DNA of 64,000 nucleotides from assembly GCA_002500605.1 (NCBI GenBank), contig DLRR01000012.1, positions 124,001-188,000 of the forward strand. Direction: 5' to 3'. Origin of the DNA: Nitrospinaceae bacterium UBA7883 (GTDB lineage Bacteria > Nitrospinota_A > UBA7883). Under the pieces are notes generated by a model. The model was given only the letters and a program-made list of their open reading frames with translations, ran no database searches and was not told the origin of the DNA. Position numbers and translations under genes: made by a program. The stretch's first letter is position 1. Each line of letters opens with the position of its first letter. Shown one piece after another: positions 1 through 8,722 of the stretch.

Positions 1-13
1 TTTTCTTACAAAC

Positions 14-1093
14 CTATTTTTCTGCAATGTATTTGTTTTTCAATTTCTTGTTAAGATCAGTAAGCCTGTCATAAAGCTTAGTAGGCTCTTTAGGCATTAC
101 TCTATTTAGTAAATATGCAGTAATCAGTGGAATGGCAATGGAAGTATCGCTATAACACACCACCGAATCGGGGATCATTTCGGGGTCAACCTTGCCCCAA
201 GTAACGGCCTCGTGTGGGGTTGCGCCAGAAAGCCCACCAGTATCAGGACGTGCATCTGTTATTTGGATAAAATAGTCGTGACCATTAACTGGGATTTCTA
301 GAATCTCCGCTAGTTGCGGTATAGTTTGTAGCAAAAAGTTTTTAGGACTTCCACCTCCAAAAATCAAAACTGCGCTTTTGCCATTTGTTTTTGCCTCATA
401 AGCAATTGCTGTAGATTGGTTCACATCTAGCACTGTGTCAATTTCTGGGTAGCTTTTTGTGAATGAGAGCGCTGCGATGTTCAGTCCAATAGTAGAATCT
501 CCCGGCGAAGGACAAAAACATGGTACTCCTTGTCGGAAGGCGGCACCCAGAATGGTTTTACCTTCACAACCTAGTTCACGTTCTGTAGCATCAACATATT
601 TGCCCAGTTTATGATGCAATTCAGCGGTTCCCATTTTACCATCAAACTCTGGTTCGCCAAAAACTTTGTAGATGTATTTGTCGGAACGTACAAGAACATC
701 AAAATCAAAAATAATATCGTAGATTCTAATGATATTTTCTTTTCTTAGGTAAACGTCATCAACAAAAGGGGTGGTTTTATATAAAGGAAGGCCCAAGCCA
801 AAATGGATATCGTGGTAAAGGTTAGCCCCTGTCGAAACAATATAATCTACCCACCCATTTTCGATCCAACTAACAAGAGATGATGAACCAAGTCCGGCCG
901 GGGTAAGTGCTCCTGATAGGGATAGGCCAAGTACTACGTCTTTTTTTAGCACTTTCTTCTCTAGCAAACGGCACGCCTCAGCCAGTCTCGCTGCATTAAA
1001 TGCAGAAAAATACTTCTCGATAAGGGTATCAACTGAAACTCCTTTAGTAATTCGTGAGCTTTCAATTCTTGAGCTATTGTTGTGGTCCACCAT
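14..1093 (-). CDS. Deoxyhypusine synthase-like protein
   Basis: Member of the deoxyhypusine synthase fold family, which uses NAD to move an aminobutyl group from a polyamine to an amine acceptor. The conserved Lys that forms the enzyme-imine intermediate is visible in TWGK near the C-terminus (about residue 291), with the NAD-binding GGGSPKN stretch around 246 and STGANLYHD around 87. Length 359 aa is normal. I chose the ATG at 1093, which has a weak GGA upstream. The frame stays open to a TTG at 1153, which has no Shine-Dalgarno. Bacteria lack eIF5A, so the likely product is a polyamine such as homospermidine; that is inference. A pyruvoyl arginine decarboxylase lies at 55890-56432. Confidence 0.88.
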   Translation of the reverse strand: MVDHNNSSRIESSRITKGVSVDTLIEKYFSAFNAARLAEACRLLEKKVLKKDVVLGLSLSGALTPAGLGSSSLVSWIENGWVDYIVSTGANLYHDIHFGLGLPLYKTTPFVDDVYLRKENIIRIYDIIFDFDVLVRSDKYIYKVFGEPEFDGKMGTAELHHKLGKYVDATERELGCEGKTILGAAFRQGVPCFCPSPGDSTIGLNIAALSFTKSYPEIDTVLDVNQSTAIAYEAKTNGKSAVLIFGGGSPKNFLLQTIPQLAEILEIPVNGHDYFIQITDARPDTGGLSGATPHEAVTWGKVDPEMIPDSVVCYSDTSIAIPLITAYLLNRVMPKEPTKLYDRLTDLNKKLKNKYIAEK

Positions 1094-1287
1094 GTAAGTT
1101 TTATCCAGATGATTAATTGATGTATCAAGATAAGGTAAAAGATGATATCTCAATGATCAATTCAAGGCAAGGTTGGCTTAACTTATGGTTGAAGGTAAAA
1201 AAGATTAGCTGTCATTAACAAAGGGGTGAAGATTGCCAGAATACAACTTTACTCTACGCTTTCAGATAGCATGGAATGTTAATACGC

Positions 1288-2712
1288 TTATTTCTTCATT
1301 ACCATAACTTTAATTTCTGTCATCTCATCCATCGCATATTTCACACCTTCCCTCCCCAAACCAGACATCTTTACTCCACCATAAGGCATGTTATCAACTC
1401 TGAACGTTGGGAAATCATTTATAACCACACCACCCACATCTGCCATATCGAAAGCCCGCCAAGCATATTCATGGCTATTAGTAAAGATTCCCATCTGCAA
1501 TCCAAAATCTGAGTTGTTTACCATGTTCATGGCTTGATCAAATGTTGAAAAACTCTGCACAGTAGATACAGGGGCAAAAACTTCTTTGCATACAACATTC
1601 ATGCTATTCTTTACATTGGATAAAAGTGTAGGACTAAAACATCGCCTTTTCCTGTTACCTCCAATTAAAACCTTGGCTCCGCCTTCTACTGCCTGTTGCA
1701 CCCAATCTTGCGTCTGCTCTAACGAGCTTATATTAATCATGGGGCCAACCATAACATCAGATCTTCGCGGATCTCCCACTTTGACATTTTTTTTTATCTC
1801 AGCTACAAGAGCGCGAACAGTTTTGTCATAAATACGTTTTTGTATAAGTATCCTTTGCACACTAATACATGTTTGCCCTGAATAGGCAAACGAGCCTGCA
1901 ACAATCCGTGGTACCGCCCATTTAAGGTTTGCGTCCGCCATAACAACAGCTGCTGCGTTTCCGCCAAGCTCCAGGGTCAACCGTTTCATTCCAGCTATAG
2001 CTTTCAGTCTCCAGCCAACCTTTGGACTTCCAGTAAAAGTAAGTTTCTTTATCCTGTCGTCGGTGGCAAGAGCCTCTCCTACCGATGAGTGGCATGGCAC
2101 AACGTTAATTTGGCCTGGGGTCATACCCGCCTCCAGTAATATTTCTCCGAGCAAAAGAGCGGTTATAGGCGTTTTCGTGGCTGGTTTAAGCACCATGGTA
2201 TTTCTAGAGGCTATGACAGGGGCCACCTTATGAGCCACGAGGTTTAGGGGGAAGTTGAACGGTGATATCCCGCCAACTACTCCTACAGGAAACCTTTTGG
2301 TTACAGCAAACCGATCAGCCGCTCTGGCATCTATATCTAAAGGGAGATACTCCCCTCCCATTCGCCTGGTGGCCTCCTCGGCAGCCACCCTAAACGTAGA
2401 TATGGTCCTATCGACTTCCTGTTCGGCGAAAGCCACTGGTTTACCTGCCTCTGCGACGATGGTATCCACCAAGAGTTTTCGTTTTTGTATAATTCCGTGT
2501 ATTGCTCGCCTTAGCAGAGAAGATACATCGTGCCCAGCAAAGTTTCTGGTAATCTTAAATGCCTCTTGGGAAGATTTAATAGCCAGATCCAGTTCCTTAG
2601 GCCCTGCCATGCAGACGTTGGCCACAGGTTTTCCATTATAAGGATAAATGACCGTTGTAAATTCCTTGGTAGAAACTCTTTTGTCTCCAATGATAAGTTT
2701 GTGCGTTTTCAT
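1288..2712 (-). CDS. NAD(P)-dependent aldehyde dehydrogenase
   Basis: Aldehyde dehydrogenase superfamily enzyme oxidising an aldehyde to its acid with NAD(P). The 474-residue length is typical. Visible landmarks are the oxyanion Asn in PFNFP (about 153), FTGS (226-229), the general-base Glu in LELGG (248), the catalytic Cys in SGQTC (282), and the C-terminal MPYGGVKMSG loop. An AGGAG Shine-Dalgarno sits seven bases before the ATG. It follows the FAD oxidoreductase by 26 bases and looks like the last gene of a three-gene redox operon starting at 5146. The C-terminal part resembles the GapN/lactaldehyde/semialdehyde subgroup, but the substrate cannot be read from the sequence. Confidence 0.93.
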   Translation of the reverse strand: MKTHKLIIGDKRVSTKEFTTVIYPYNGKPVANVCMAGPKELDLAIKSSQEAFKITRNFAGHDVSSLLRRAIHGIIQKRKLLVDTIVAEAGKPVAFAEQEVDRTISTFRVAAEEATRRMGGEYLPLDIDARAADRFAVTKRFPVGVVGGISPFNFPLNLVAHKVAPVIASRNTMVLKPATKTPITALLLGEILLEAGMTPGQINVVPCHSSVGEALATDDRIKKLTFTGSPKVGWRLKAIAGMKRLTLELGGNAAAVVMADANLKWAVPRIVAGSFAYSGQTCISVQRILIQKRIYDKTVRALVAEIKKNVKVGDPRRSDVMVGPMINISSLEQTQDWVQQAVEGGAKVLIGGNRKRRCFSPTLLSNVKNSMNVVCKEVFAPVSTVQSFSTFDQAMNMVNNSDFGLQMGIFTNSHEYAWRAFDMADVGGVVINDFPTFRVDNMPYGGVKMSGLGREGVKYAMDEMTEIKVMVMKK

Positions 2713-2738
2713 GAAGGCTCCTGTTTTAAATTCCTAGA

Positions 2739-3989
2739 TCAGAACAGGGTGGGAGGTGCTCCATTCAGGGCTCGTGACAATCTGTGGCCTCTCCACCCTG
2801 ACACTTTGTCAATATCAACGTCCCTACCCTCCGCTATGGCATTAAAAACATCCCATACCGGAGCGACACCGCCGACAAACATTGCCCCAACCAGTTTTCC
2901 ATTTTCCAAAATCAGTTTTGCATATTCACCCTCTGGGGTGTTAAGTTTTACGTGTTCAAATGGTGGCTCTTCGGGCGCCTTGAAACTCCCGATCACTGCA
3001 TAAAGCGATTTATATACGTGGCTTGCATTAAAAAATACCTTTTCAACGAATGGCTCACCGGTGCCTGTCATGTTAACACCAGCCTGTCTGCCCTGCTCTG
3101 CAGCTGTCAGCCAAGTTCGGCAAGGAAAATAGTTTTCTCCAATTTTCCTCACGCTCACGTCGCCGGCACCCCATATGGCTTCATCGCTGGTCCTAAGCCT
3201 TTCATCAACAACCAGACCCCTACTATCGATCTCAAGACCGGAGTTCTCCAAAAATTCAACATGTGGCAGAACTCCAATAGCCACACCCACCAGATCGGCA
3301 TCCACTTTTACATCATCCTTCAGAATCACACCGTCCACACGTCCATCCTTGCCCGACAAGCCCTCGGTCACGGCTCCAAGCTTCAATTCAACTCCATCGG
3401 CTCTCATTTGCTCTTCAATTAGCGATGAGGCTTCCTTGTCGAAAAGAAGCTCCATCAACCTTTCCTCAATAGCTATGATGGTTGTTTTGATACCCAGGTT
3501 TTGAAAGTTCTCGGCAAACTCGACACCCAGTATTCCGCCGCCTATTATGGCTGCACTTTTAACTTTATATTTCTTTATATAGTCAACGGTCTTTCTCGCA
3601 CACATCAGCGAGCGATATGTCATTACTCCGTCAAGATCTTTGCCCGGCCATGGCGAGACGAATGGCCACGATCCTGTGGCGATTAGCAGCTTATCGTATA
3701 ACTCCACAATACCATTCTGCCCCACGACCTCACGTTCGAAGGGATGAACCTGCACAGCCTTCTCTCCCAATATACGAATCCGATGGTCCTTCGCCCAGTA
3801 AGATGGTTTGCCATAAAGGTCATCCTCGCTGATCATTCCCTTGATGTAAAATGCCATTGCGGCACGAAAATAAAAAGGAAAAGGCTCACCGTTATATATG
3901 GTGATCGTACCGTCTGGGTCTAGACGTCTTATTGTCTCAGCTGCGGTTACGCCAGCTATTCCAGAGCCTATAATTACATATCTGCTCAT
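2739..3989 (-). CDS. FAD/NAD(P)-dependent oxidoreductase
   Basis: Two-dinucleotide-binding flavoprotein of the rubredoxin reductase/NirB N-domain type. The N-terminus carries the FAD fingerprint IIGSGIAGVTAAE (residues 6-18). A second Rossmann motif, AIIGGGILGVEFAE, lies in the middle (about 147-160), and the FAD-closing motif WGAGD is near 290. There is no CxxC redox disulfide, so it probably transfers electrons from NAD(P)H to a protein partner or the reverse. Its start codon overlaps the stop of the upstream Fe-S protein by four bases, implying translational coupling and a shared complex. The natural partner is that Fe-S protein; the aldehyde dehydrogenase downstream suggests aldehyde-linked electron transfer (inference). 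Confidence 0.9.
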   Translation of the reverse strand: MSRYVIIGSGIAGVTAAETIRRLDPDGTITIYNGEPFPFYFRAAMAFYIKGMISEDDLYGKPSYWAKDHRIRILGEKAVQVHPFEREVVGQNGIVELYDKLLIATGSWPFVSPWPGKDLDGVMTYRSLMCARKTVDYIKKYKVKSAAIIGGGILGVEFAENFQNLGIKTTIIAIEERLMELLFDKEASSLIEEQMRADGVELKLGAVTEGLSGKDGRVDGVILKDDVKVDADLVGVAIGVLPHVEFLENSGLEIDSRGLVVDERLRTSDEAIWGAGDVSVRKIGENYFPCRTWLTAAEQGRQAGVNMTGTGEPFVEKVFFNASHVYKSLYAVIGSFKAPEEPPFEHVKLNTPEGEYAKLILENGKLVGAMFVGGVAPVWDVFNAIAEGRDVDIDKVSGWRGHRLSRALNGAPPTLF

Positions 3990-5146
3990 GTTAGACTCGA
4001 CCGTTCATATACAAGGTCAACGATGTCCACGACTTCAACACCAGCCCCTTCAGCGCTTTCAGCGAAGGATTCGGCGCAGGTGATGCATTCGACTACCATT
4101 CGGCCTGCTCCGGTTCCCTTTGCTTCATTAAGGCGATCGTTATGTATCTCTTTGAGGTTGGTCTGGTTTGCTTTTAGCCCCCAGTACCCGCAGCAAAAGG
4201 TGTCCCTGGCCCCTGACCGTTTCATTTCAGTCAGTGGGTTGAGTTTTCCAAGAAGTTTCCTGGCAGGTTCGGGCATTCCGGATTTTCGGCTTATGTGACA
4301 CGAGTCGTGAAACGTTACCGGATCGTCCTCTATGGACAAACCAAGTCTGGCGGAAAACATGTTTAGCCATTGGGGAGTTGTCAGTGCTTGGAAGGAGTGA
4401 TCGTACTTTGTCGCCACTTTGTTTAAGGACATGTAGCACTCGGCGCATCCGGTAATAACATAGTTTGGGGAAGATTTTAAGATCAGCTCCGATAGGTATC
4501 CGTGATAATCTTCTGCTTCGCCGGTCCTGCCGGCAAGGAGTTGCGGCCATCCGCAACAGCTTTTAAGGCCTCCTAGCACTTCGTAATCCATCCCCAACCT
4601 ATCTGCAAGGTCCACACATCTTGCCGCTGCCATCTCTTTAGTGAAAATATAACAGCCAAAATAGAACAGAAATTCGGATTTTTTGAAATTGGACTTATCA
4701 ATGTGACGAGCCAGCTTTTCGTGTTTCAGTTTTTCCGACTTCATGATCTTCCACTTCGCCTTCATCGTGAAGTTGAAGGCAACTCGCCGGATAGAGTTCT
4801 TATCATGTCCCTTAAGCACAAAATATTTTCTGTGAGAAAAAGGTGAATTACCTTGGCTGACCACTTTTTCCTTCAGCTTTAGCATCATCACCGACCTTCC
4901 AGCCTGGGTGGGACACACGGCGTCGCAACGGCCGCATTGCACACATTCTATGGCAAATTTCAACACTCCATCGGTGAAAAGGGTAGCGGCAAATGTAGCA
5001 TCGTTTAGCTCATTGATCGAACGGGATGGGTCCGCAACAGGGCAAACCTTCATGCATTCATCCACACCTATGCAATTGAGCAGGCTATAATCGCTCCATT
5101 CGGCGAGCTCTTCTGAAAAACTTTTATTCACGTTTTTCCTAAACAT
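3986..5146 (-). CDS. CCG-domain (Fe-S)-binding oxidoreductase subunit
   Basis: Related to GlpC, HdrB/HdrD and LldE-type electron-transfer subunits. The N-terminal third is a ferredoxin-like module with Cys clusters around 25-35 (CIGVDECMKVCP) and 67-80 (CVQCGRCDAVCP), enough for two [4Fe-4S] clusters, though the first cluster motif is looser than CxxCxxC. Two cysteine-rich CCG domains follow: CCGWPQ with an upstream GC near 168, and the pair SCH ... FCCGYWG with a later ITCAE. First gene of the operon with the flavoprotein (4-base overlap) and aldehyde dehydrogenase. No membrane segment is visible, so it is probably cytoplasmic or peripheral. No strong Shine-Dalgarno precedes the ATG. Confidence 0.9.
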   Translation of the reverse strand: MFRKNVNKSFSEELAEWSDYSLLNCIGVDECMKVCPVADPSRSINELNDATFAATLFTDGVLKFAIECVQCGRCDAVCPTQAGRSVMMLKLKEKVVSQGNSPFSHRKYFVLKGHDKNSIRRVAFNFTMKAKWKIMKSEKLKHEKLARHIDKSNFKKSEFLFYFGCYIFTKEMAAARCVDLADRLGMDYEVLGGLKSCCGWPQLLAGRTGEAEDYHGYLSELILKSSPNYVITGCAECYMSLNKVATKYDHSFQALTTPQWLNMFSARLGLSIEDDPVTFHDSCHISRKSGMPEPARKLLGKLNPLTEMKRSGARDTFCCGYWGLKANQTNLKEIHNDRLNEAKGTGAGRMVVECITCAESFAESAEGAGVEVVDIVDLVYERSSLT

Positions 5147-5341
5147 TATTGCTTCAATAAATGGTACTTCGCCAAAACATACGTAATAGTTCTAAACAAA
5201 AAGAAATTCAAGAATTTATTCTCAACCATTCTCGCTGGCACCAATTCCCTGTGTCAAGCAATAGAGTTGTATATATTTATCATATTTAACGGGTTAAAAT
5301 TGTAATCCCATTTCTACCTGATATGGTTTATTGTAATACTC

Positions 5342-5830
5342 ATGACAAATTTGCAGAAAGCTAAGATATGCCGTGGAGAGCATATGTTCTCTTCCACTCA
5401 TTTTCTCCCCGATATGGGTAAATGTGAGCGCTTACACGGTCATAACTATCAGGTGGAAGTGGAACTAGGGGGAATACCAGCAAAAAATGGTGCCATAATT
5501 GATTTTAACGATTTAGTGCCAATAGTTACACGTGTTGTAAGGCCATTAGACCATTACATTATAATCGCGAGCAAAGATACACGACTCACTATAATAGAAT
5601 CAGAAAGTGAAGTAGAAATACAGTTCAAAGACAACCGGTATATCTTTCCTAAGAATAATTGCGTGATGTTACCGATAAAGCAAACAACAGTCGAGTCGTT
5701 GTCTAAGTATTTAGCTAACCGTATTGGCGAGGTCTTGATTAAATCTTATCCAAACATCCATTGGATTGACGTTTTAGTCAGAGAAGGCCAAGTCCAATCC
5801 GCATCTACCAAGGTTTTGCTAAAAGAGTAA
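5342..5830 (+). CDS. 6-pyruvoyltetrahydropterin synthase / QueD family enzyme
   Basis: COG0720 enzyme acting on dihydroneopterin triphosphate. Zn ligands are His20 (SSTHFL) and the two His of HGH (32 and 34). The diagnostic stretch is CERLHGH, so Cys28 and Glu29 are both present, a CExxHGH motif. In this family Cys-xxx-HGH marks QueD (queuosine precursor) and Glu-xx-HGH marks the PTPS-III branch that replaces FolB; having both marks the bifunctional PTPS-I/III class. Length is 162 aa, longer than E. coli QueD because of an insert around residues 75-105. Monocistronic, divergent from the redox operon, with no clear Shine-Dalgarno. I leave the gene symbol empty because the folate/queuosine role is undecided. 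Confidence 0.88.
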   Translation: MTNLQKAKICRGEHMFSSTHFLPDMGKCERLHGHNYQVEVELGGIPAKNGAIIDFNDLVPIVTRVVRPLDHYIIIASKDTRLTIIESESEVEIQFKDNRYIFPKNNCVMLPIKQTTVESLSKYLANRIGEVLIKSYPNIHWIDVLVREGQVQSASTKVLLKE

Positions 5831-6233
5831 ATTTAATAGGAGATTCCTAGAGTAGTCGGAACCTAATAATAGTATTTATAAGCTTGTCAACTCGGCTGTT
5901 AATAGCCATTCTCAGTCCTTAGAAAATGGCATTCAATTAGTCCACGGTATAGGATATCCAATTGCACTTATCTAGTTCATGTGCCACAATTGTCAACTGA
6001 GGTATAACTAACACATGCTTAGCTTTTAGATTGCCATAGAGCTATGACTAGTTAGTACGGTTCCTACTTACAAGTCCCTGAAAATTGTTCCTCATATTTG
6101 TTGTAGTTTATGTACTAACTGCAAGCCTTGGTTGCGTCAAATAATAGTGGAGTATTGTTGTATCAGCAACTCTCTTTTTAGTTAATATAAGACGAGAAAG
6201 ATAGAAAATCGGTGATTGAGGAGATCAGTTAAT
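5831..6233 (+). other. Intergenic leader before the Nfn-type pair
   Basis: About 400 bases without a gene. All frames are broken by frequent stops and I find no tRNA-like cloverleaf or known riboswitch. A weak hairpin (GTTGT 6157-6161, GCAAC 6166-6170, one G-T pair) is followed by TCTCTTTTT at 6171-6179, resembling a feeble terminator or attenuator. A good GAGGAGA Shine-Dalgarno at 6217-6223 serves the ATG at 6234. Confidence 0.4.
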
Positions 6234-7139
6234 ATGGCAGGTGAGTCTGAAGCCTCCAAACACATTTGCAAAACTTCGTCGAAAAGTATTTACGGCGATT
6301 ACATGCAGGATTACAAAATCCTTGCAAAAAAAGAGCTCTGCCCTTGGACATATCATTTAAAGGTCTCTGCACCTTTGATAGCAAAAAAAATTCTTGCTGG
6401 TCAATTCATAATAATTCGCCCGAACAAGCACAGTGAAAGAATTCCACTTTCCATTTGTGGCTGGAATCGCGACGAAGGTTATATTGAAATAATAATAATG
6501 GCCTGTGGTCGAACTTCGCGTGAGGCTTGTGAAAAGAATGTGGGAGAAAAGTTTGAAGACGTTGTTGGTCCTTTGGGTAAACGCTCTCATGTGCAGAAAT
6601 ATAATGGTTCCTGTGTCCTTATAGGTGGAGGTTATGGAACCGGGGCTATTATACCAACAGCTCGTGATTTAAAATCTACGGGAAACAAGGTTATTGGCGT
6701 TCTAGGTGCCAGAAATAAAGAATTGCTGATAATGGAAGATGAGTTGCGGGAAGTTTGCGATGAGATAATGGTTACGACTAATGATGGATCAGCAGGTACA
6801 GAAGGGTTTGTAACCCATGCGTTACAGAATATCATGGATCATAAAACTGTAGCAATGGTGTTGGCGATTGGCCCTGTGCCAATGATGATGGCTGTTTCGA
6901 ATATGACTAGAGGTAAAGATATAGAATGCTGGGTATCTCTAAACGCCATAATGGTTGACGGTACTGGCATGTGCGGAGCCTGTAGAGTGAGTGTTGCTGG
7001 AGAAACAAAATTTGCATGTTTCCATGGACCTGATTTCAATGGGCACCATGTAGACTTTGATGAACTTACCAAGCGGCAAAAAATGTTTATGGAAAAGGAA
7101 CAGCTCGCCATGAAAGCGTTTAAAGAAAAAGGAAAGTGA
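6234..7139 (+). CDS. nfnA: NfnA/SudB-type FAD/[2Fe-2S] subunit
   Basis: Small subunit of the NADH-dependent reduced ferredoxin:NADP oxidoreductase (NfnAB) or sulfide dehydrogenase-like (SudBA) family, related to dihydroorotate dehydrogenase electron-transfer subunits. An FAD-binding barrel comes first (PLSICGW), then an NAD-binding domain (IGGGYGTGAI), and a C-terminal [2Fe-2S] region with GTGMCGAC and FACFHGPDF; the family holds this cluster with three Cys and one Asp. I start at the ATG at 6234, because the TTG at 6216 lies inside the GAGGAGA ribosome-binding site. About 23 extra residues precede the usual start. Six bases separate it from its partner, so the two are co-translated. Confidence 0.9.
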   Translation: MAGESEASKHICKTSSKSIYGDYMQDYKILAKKELCPWTYHLKVSAPLIAKKILAGQFIIIRPNKHSERIPLSICGWNRDEGYIEIIIMACGRTSREACEKNVGEKFEDVVGPLGKRSHVQKYNGSCVLIGGGYGTGAIIPTARDLKSTGNKVIGVLGARNKELLIMEDELREVCDEIMVTTNDGSAGTEGFVTHALQNIMDHKTVAMVLAIGPVPMMMAVSNMTRGKDIECWVSLNAIMVDGTGMCGACRVSVAGETKFACFHGPDFNGHHVDFDELTKRQKMFMEKEQLAMKAFKEKGK

Positions 7140-7145
7140 GCTAAG

Positions 7146-8645
7146 TTGACAAATAAAAAAGATTTATCCGCAAAAGAAAGGATAAAAAAACCGCGAAACG
7201 AGATGCTCTTACATGATGCCAAAGAGCGGATTAAGCATTTTGAAGAAGTACCACTAGGATATACATGGGAAGCGGCTCGTGACGAAGCCATCCGCTGTAT
7301 CCAATGCAAAAAACCTTTATGTATAGAAGGTTGTCCTGTAACCATAGATATCCCAGCTTTTATAAAATTAGTCGAGGAAGGAAATGTAAATGGTGCCGCT
7401 GGGAAAATTCGCGAAGCCAACTTTTTACCGGCAGCTTGTGGTCGCGTTTGTCCTCAAGACAAGCAGTGTGAAGCTGTATGCGTGGTGGGAAAAAAAGGCA
7501 ACCCGGTTGCCATTGGTAATTTAGAACGATTTGTGGCAGATTTCGAACGCAGTGAAAACCTTAACCGCATGCCTAAGATACCTAAGAAAACTGGCAAAAA
7601 AATCGGTGTTATAGGTTCCGGCCCAGCTGGCCTAACAGCCGCATACGAACTTTGCATGAAGGGTCATGAGGTTATTGTTTTCGAGGCCTTCCACCGTGGG
7701 GGAGGAGTGATGGTTTATGGCATTCCTCGGTTCCGTCTACCATTGGACATAATAGATGAGGATCTTAAGCTCCTTGAGGAAATGGGGGTTAAGTTTTATT
7801 ACAATATGATCATTGGTAAAATTCTAACCATAGATGACCTTTTAGAAAACGAAGGTTTTAATGCGGTTTATATTGCGACTGGTGCTGGATTACCAAAAAT
7901 GCTTGGCATCTCTGGTGAAAACCTCAATGGTGTGTATTCTGCTAATGAATATCTAACTAGAATCTACTTGATGCATGCAAACCATTTTCCTGAGTATACA
8001 ACACCATTATTTCAAGGAAAAAAAATGGCTGTTATTGGAGCTGGAAACACTGCAATGGATGTGTTAAGGACCGGCAAGAGGCTTGGGGCAGAAGTCACTT
8101 GCTATTACCGCCGATCCCGAGAAGAAGCTCCAGCAAGAACGGAGGAGTTAGAGCATGCCGAGCAGGAATTTATTAATTTTAAATTTCTATCAAACCCTGT
8201 TGAGTTTATTGGTGATACAAACAATTTCGTGAAGGGCATAAGATGCGCTGTTATGGAACTGTCTGAGCCTGATGAATCCGGCAGGAGAAAACCTATCCCA
8301 ACAGGCGAAGAGTTTATTGATGAATGTGACACTATTGTGTTCTCATTAGGTTGTAACGTAAACCCAATAATAGTAGATGCAACTCCTGAGTTACATGTCA
8401 ACAAATGGGGCATTGTCATGGTAGATAATAAAACTTTTCACACCAGCAAAAAAGGTGTGTTTGCTGGTGGTGATGCCATAACTGGTGGTTCAACAGTCAT
8501 TCTCGCCATGGGTCAAGCAAAGAATGCAGCTAAATACATACACGATTATGTAACCGGTTCTTTTAATTATGAACTTGAAGTTCCCACAGATCCAAATACG
8601 CCTGGAATCGAGTGGTCTGGCAGATTTGCCAAGGGCAAACGTTAG
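7146..8645 (+). CDS. nfnB: NfnB/SudA-type (glutamate synthase small subunit-like) oxidoreductase
   Basis: Large subunit partner of the preceding gene, 499 aa. The N-terminal domain has two Cys groups for [4Fe-4S] clusters (CIQCKKPLC...GCP near 52-63, then CGRVCP...CEAVC near 98-112). An FAD motif IGSGPAGLTAAYE is near 152-164 and an NADPH-binding motif IGAGNTAMD around 296. These features are shared with GltD. The missing GltB large subunit and the adjacent NfnA-like gene favour NfnAB, which bifurcates electrons between NADH, ferredoxin and NADPH in the cytoplasm; a sulfide dehydrogenase role cannot be excluded. The TTG start is supported by family alignment of the residues following it. Confidence 0.9.
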   Translation: MTNKKDLSAKERIKKPRNEMLLHDAKERIKHFEEVPLGYTWEAARDEAIRCIQCKKPLCIEGCPVTIDIPAFIKLVEEGNVNGAAGKIREANFLPAACGRVCPQDKQCEAVCVVGKKGNPVAIGNLERFVADFERSENLNRMPKIPKKTGKKIGVIGSGPAGLTAAYELCMKGHEVIVFEAFHRGGGVMVYGIPRFRLPLDIIDEDLKLLEEMGVKFYYNMIIGKILTIDDLLENEGFNAVYIATGAGLPKMLGISGENLNGVYSANEYLTRIYLMHANHFPEYTTPLFQGKKMAVIGAGNTAMDVLRTGKRLGAEVTCYYRRSREEAPARTEELEHAEQEFINFKFLSNPVEFIGDTNNFVKGIRCAVMELSEPDESGRRKPIPTGEEFIDECDTIVFSLGCNVNPIIVDATPELHVNKWGIVMVDNKTFHTSKKGVFAGGDAITGGSTVILAMGQAKNAAKYIHDYVTGSFNYELEVPTDPNTPGIEWSGRFAKGKR

Positions 8646-8722
8646 ACTATCGGTTAGTCATAGTCCTAGCGTGAAGAACTTTCGCAACATTTCCACTTTT
8701 GCAAACTTCAAGATAACTCATT

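Noticed and set aside
2255..2641. Frames antisense to the aldehyde dehydrogenase and flavoprotein (also 2530-3003, 2952-3422)
   Set aside because: Long antisense frames arise from the higher G+C of these genes; no domain or ribosome-binding site supports them.
5147..5341. preQ1 riboswitch before the QueD-like gene
   Set aside because: I could not find the pseudoknot pattern or a matching A-rich tail.
7146..8645. Glutamate synthase small subunit (GltD)
   Set aside because: No gltB is nearby and the NfnA/SudB-like partner is directly upstream.
8645..8665. Terminator between the Nfn pair and lpdA
   Set aside because: Only a six-base stem (GACTAT/ATAGTC) with a nine-base loop and no T-run.
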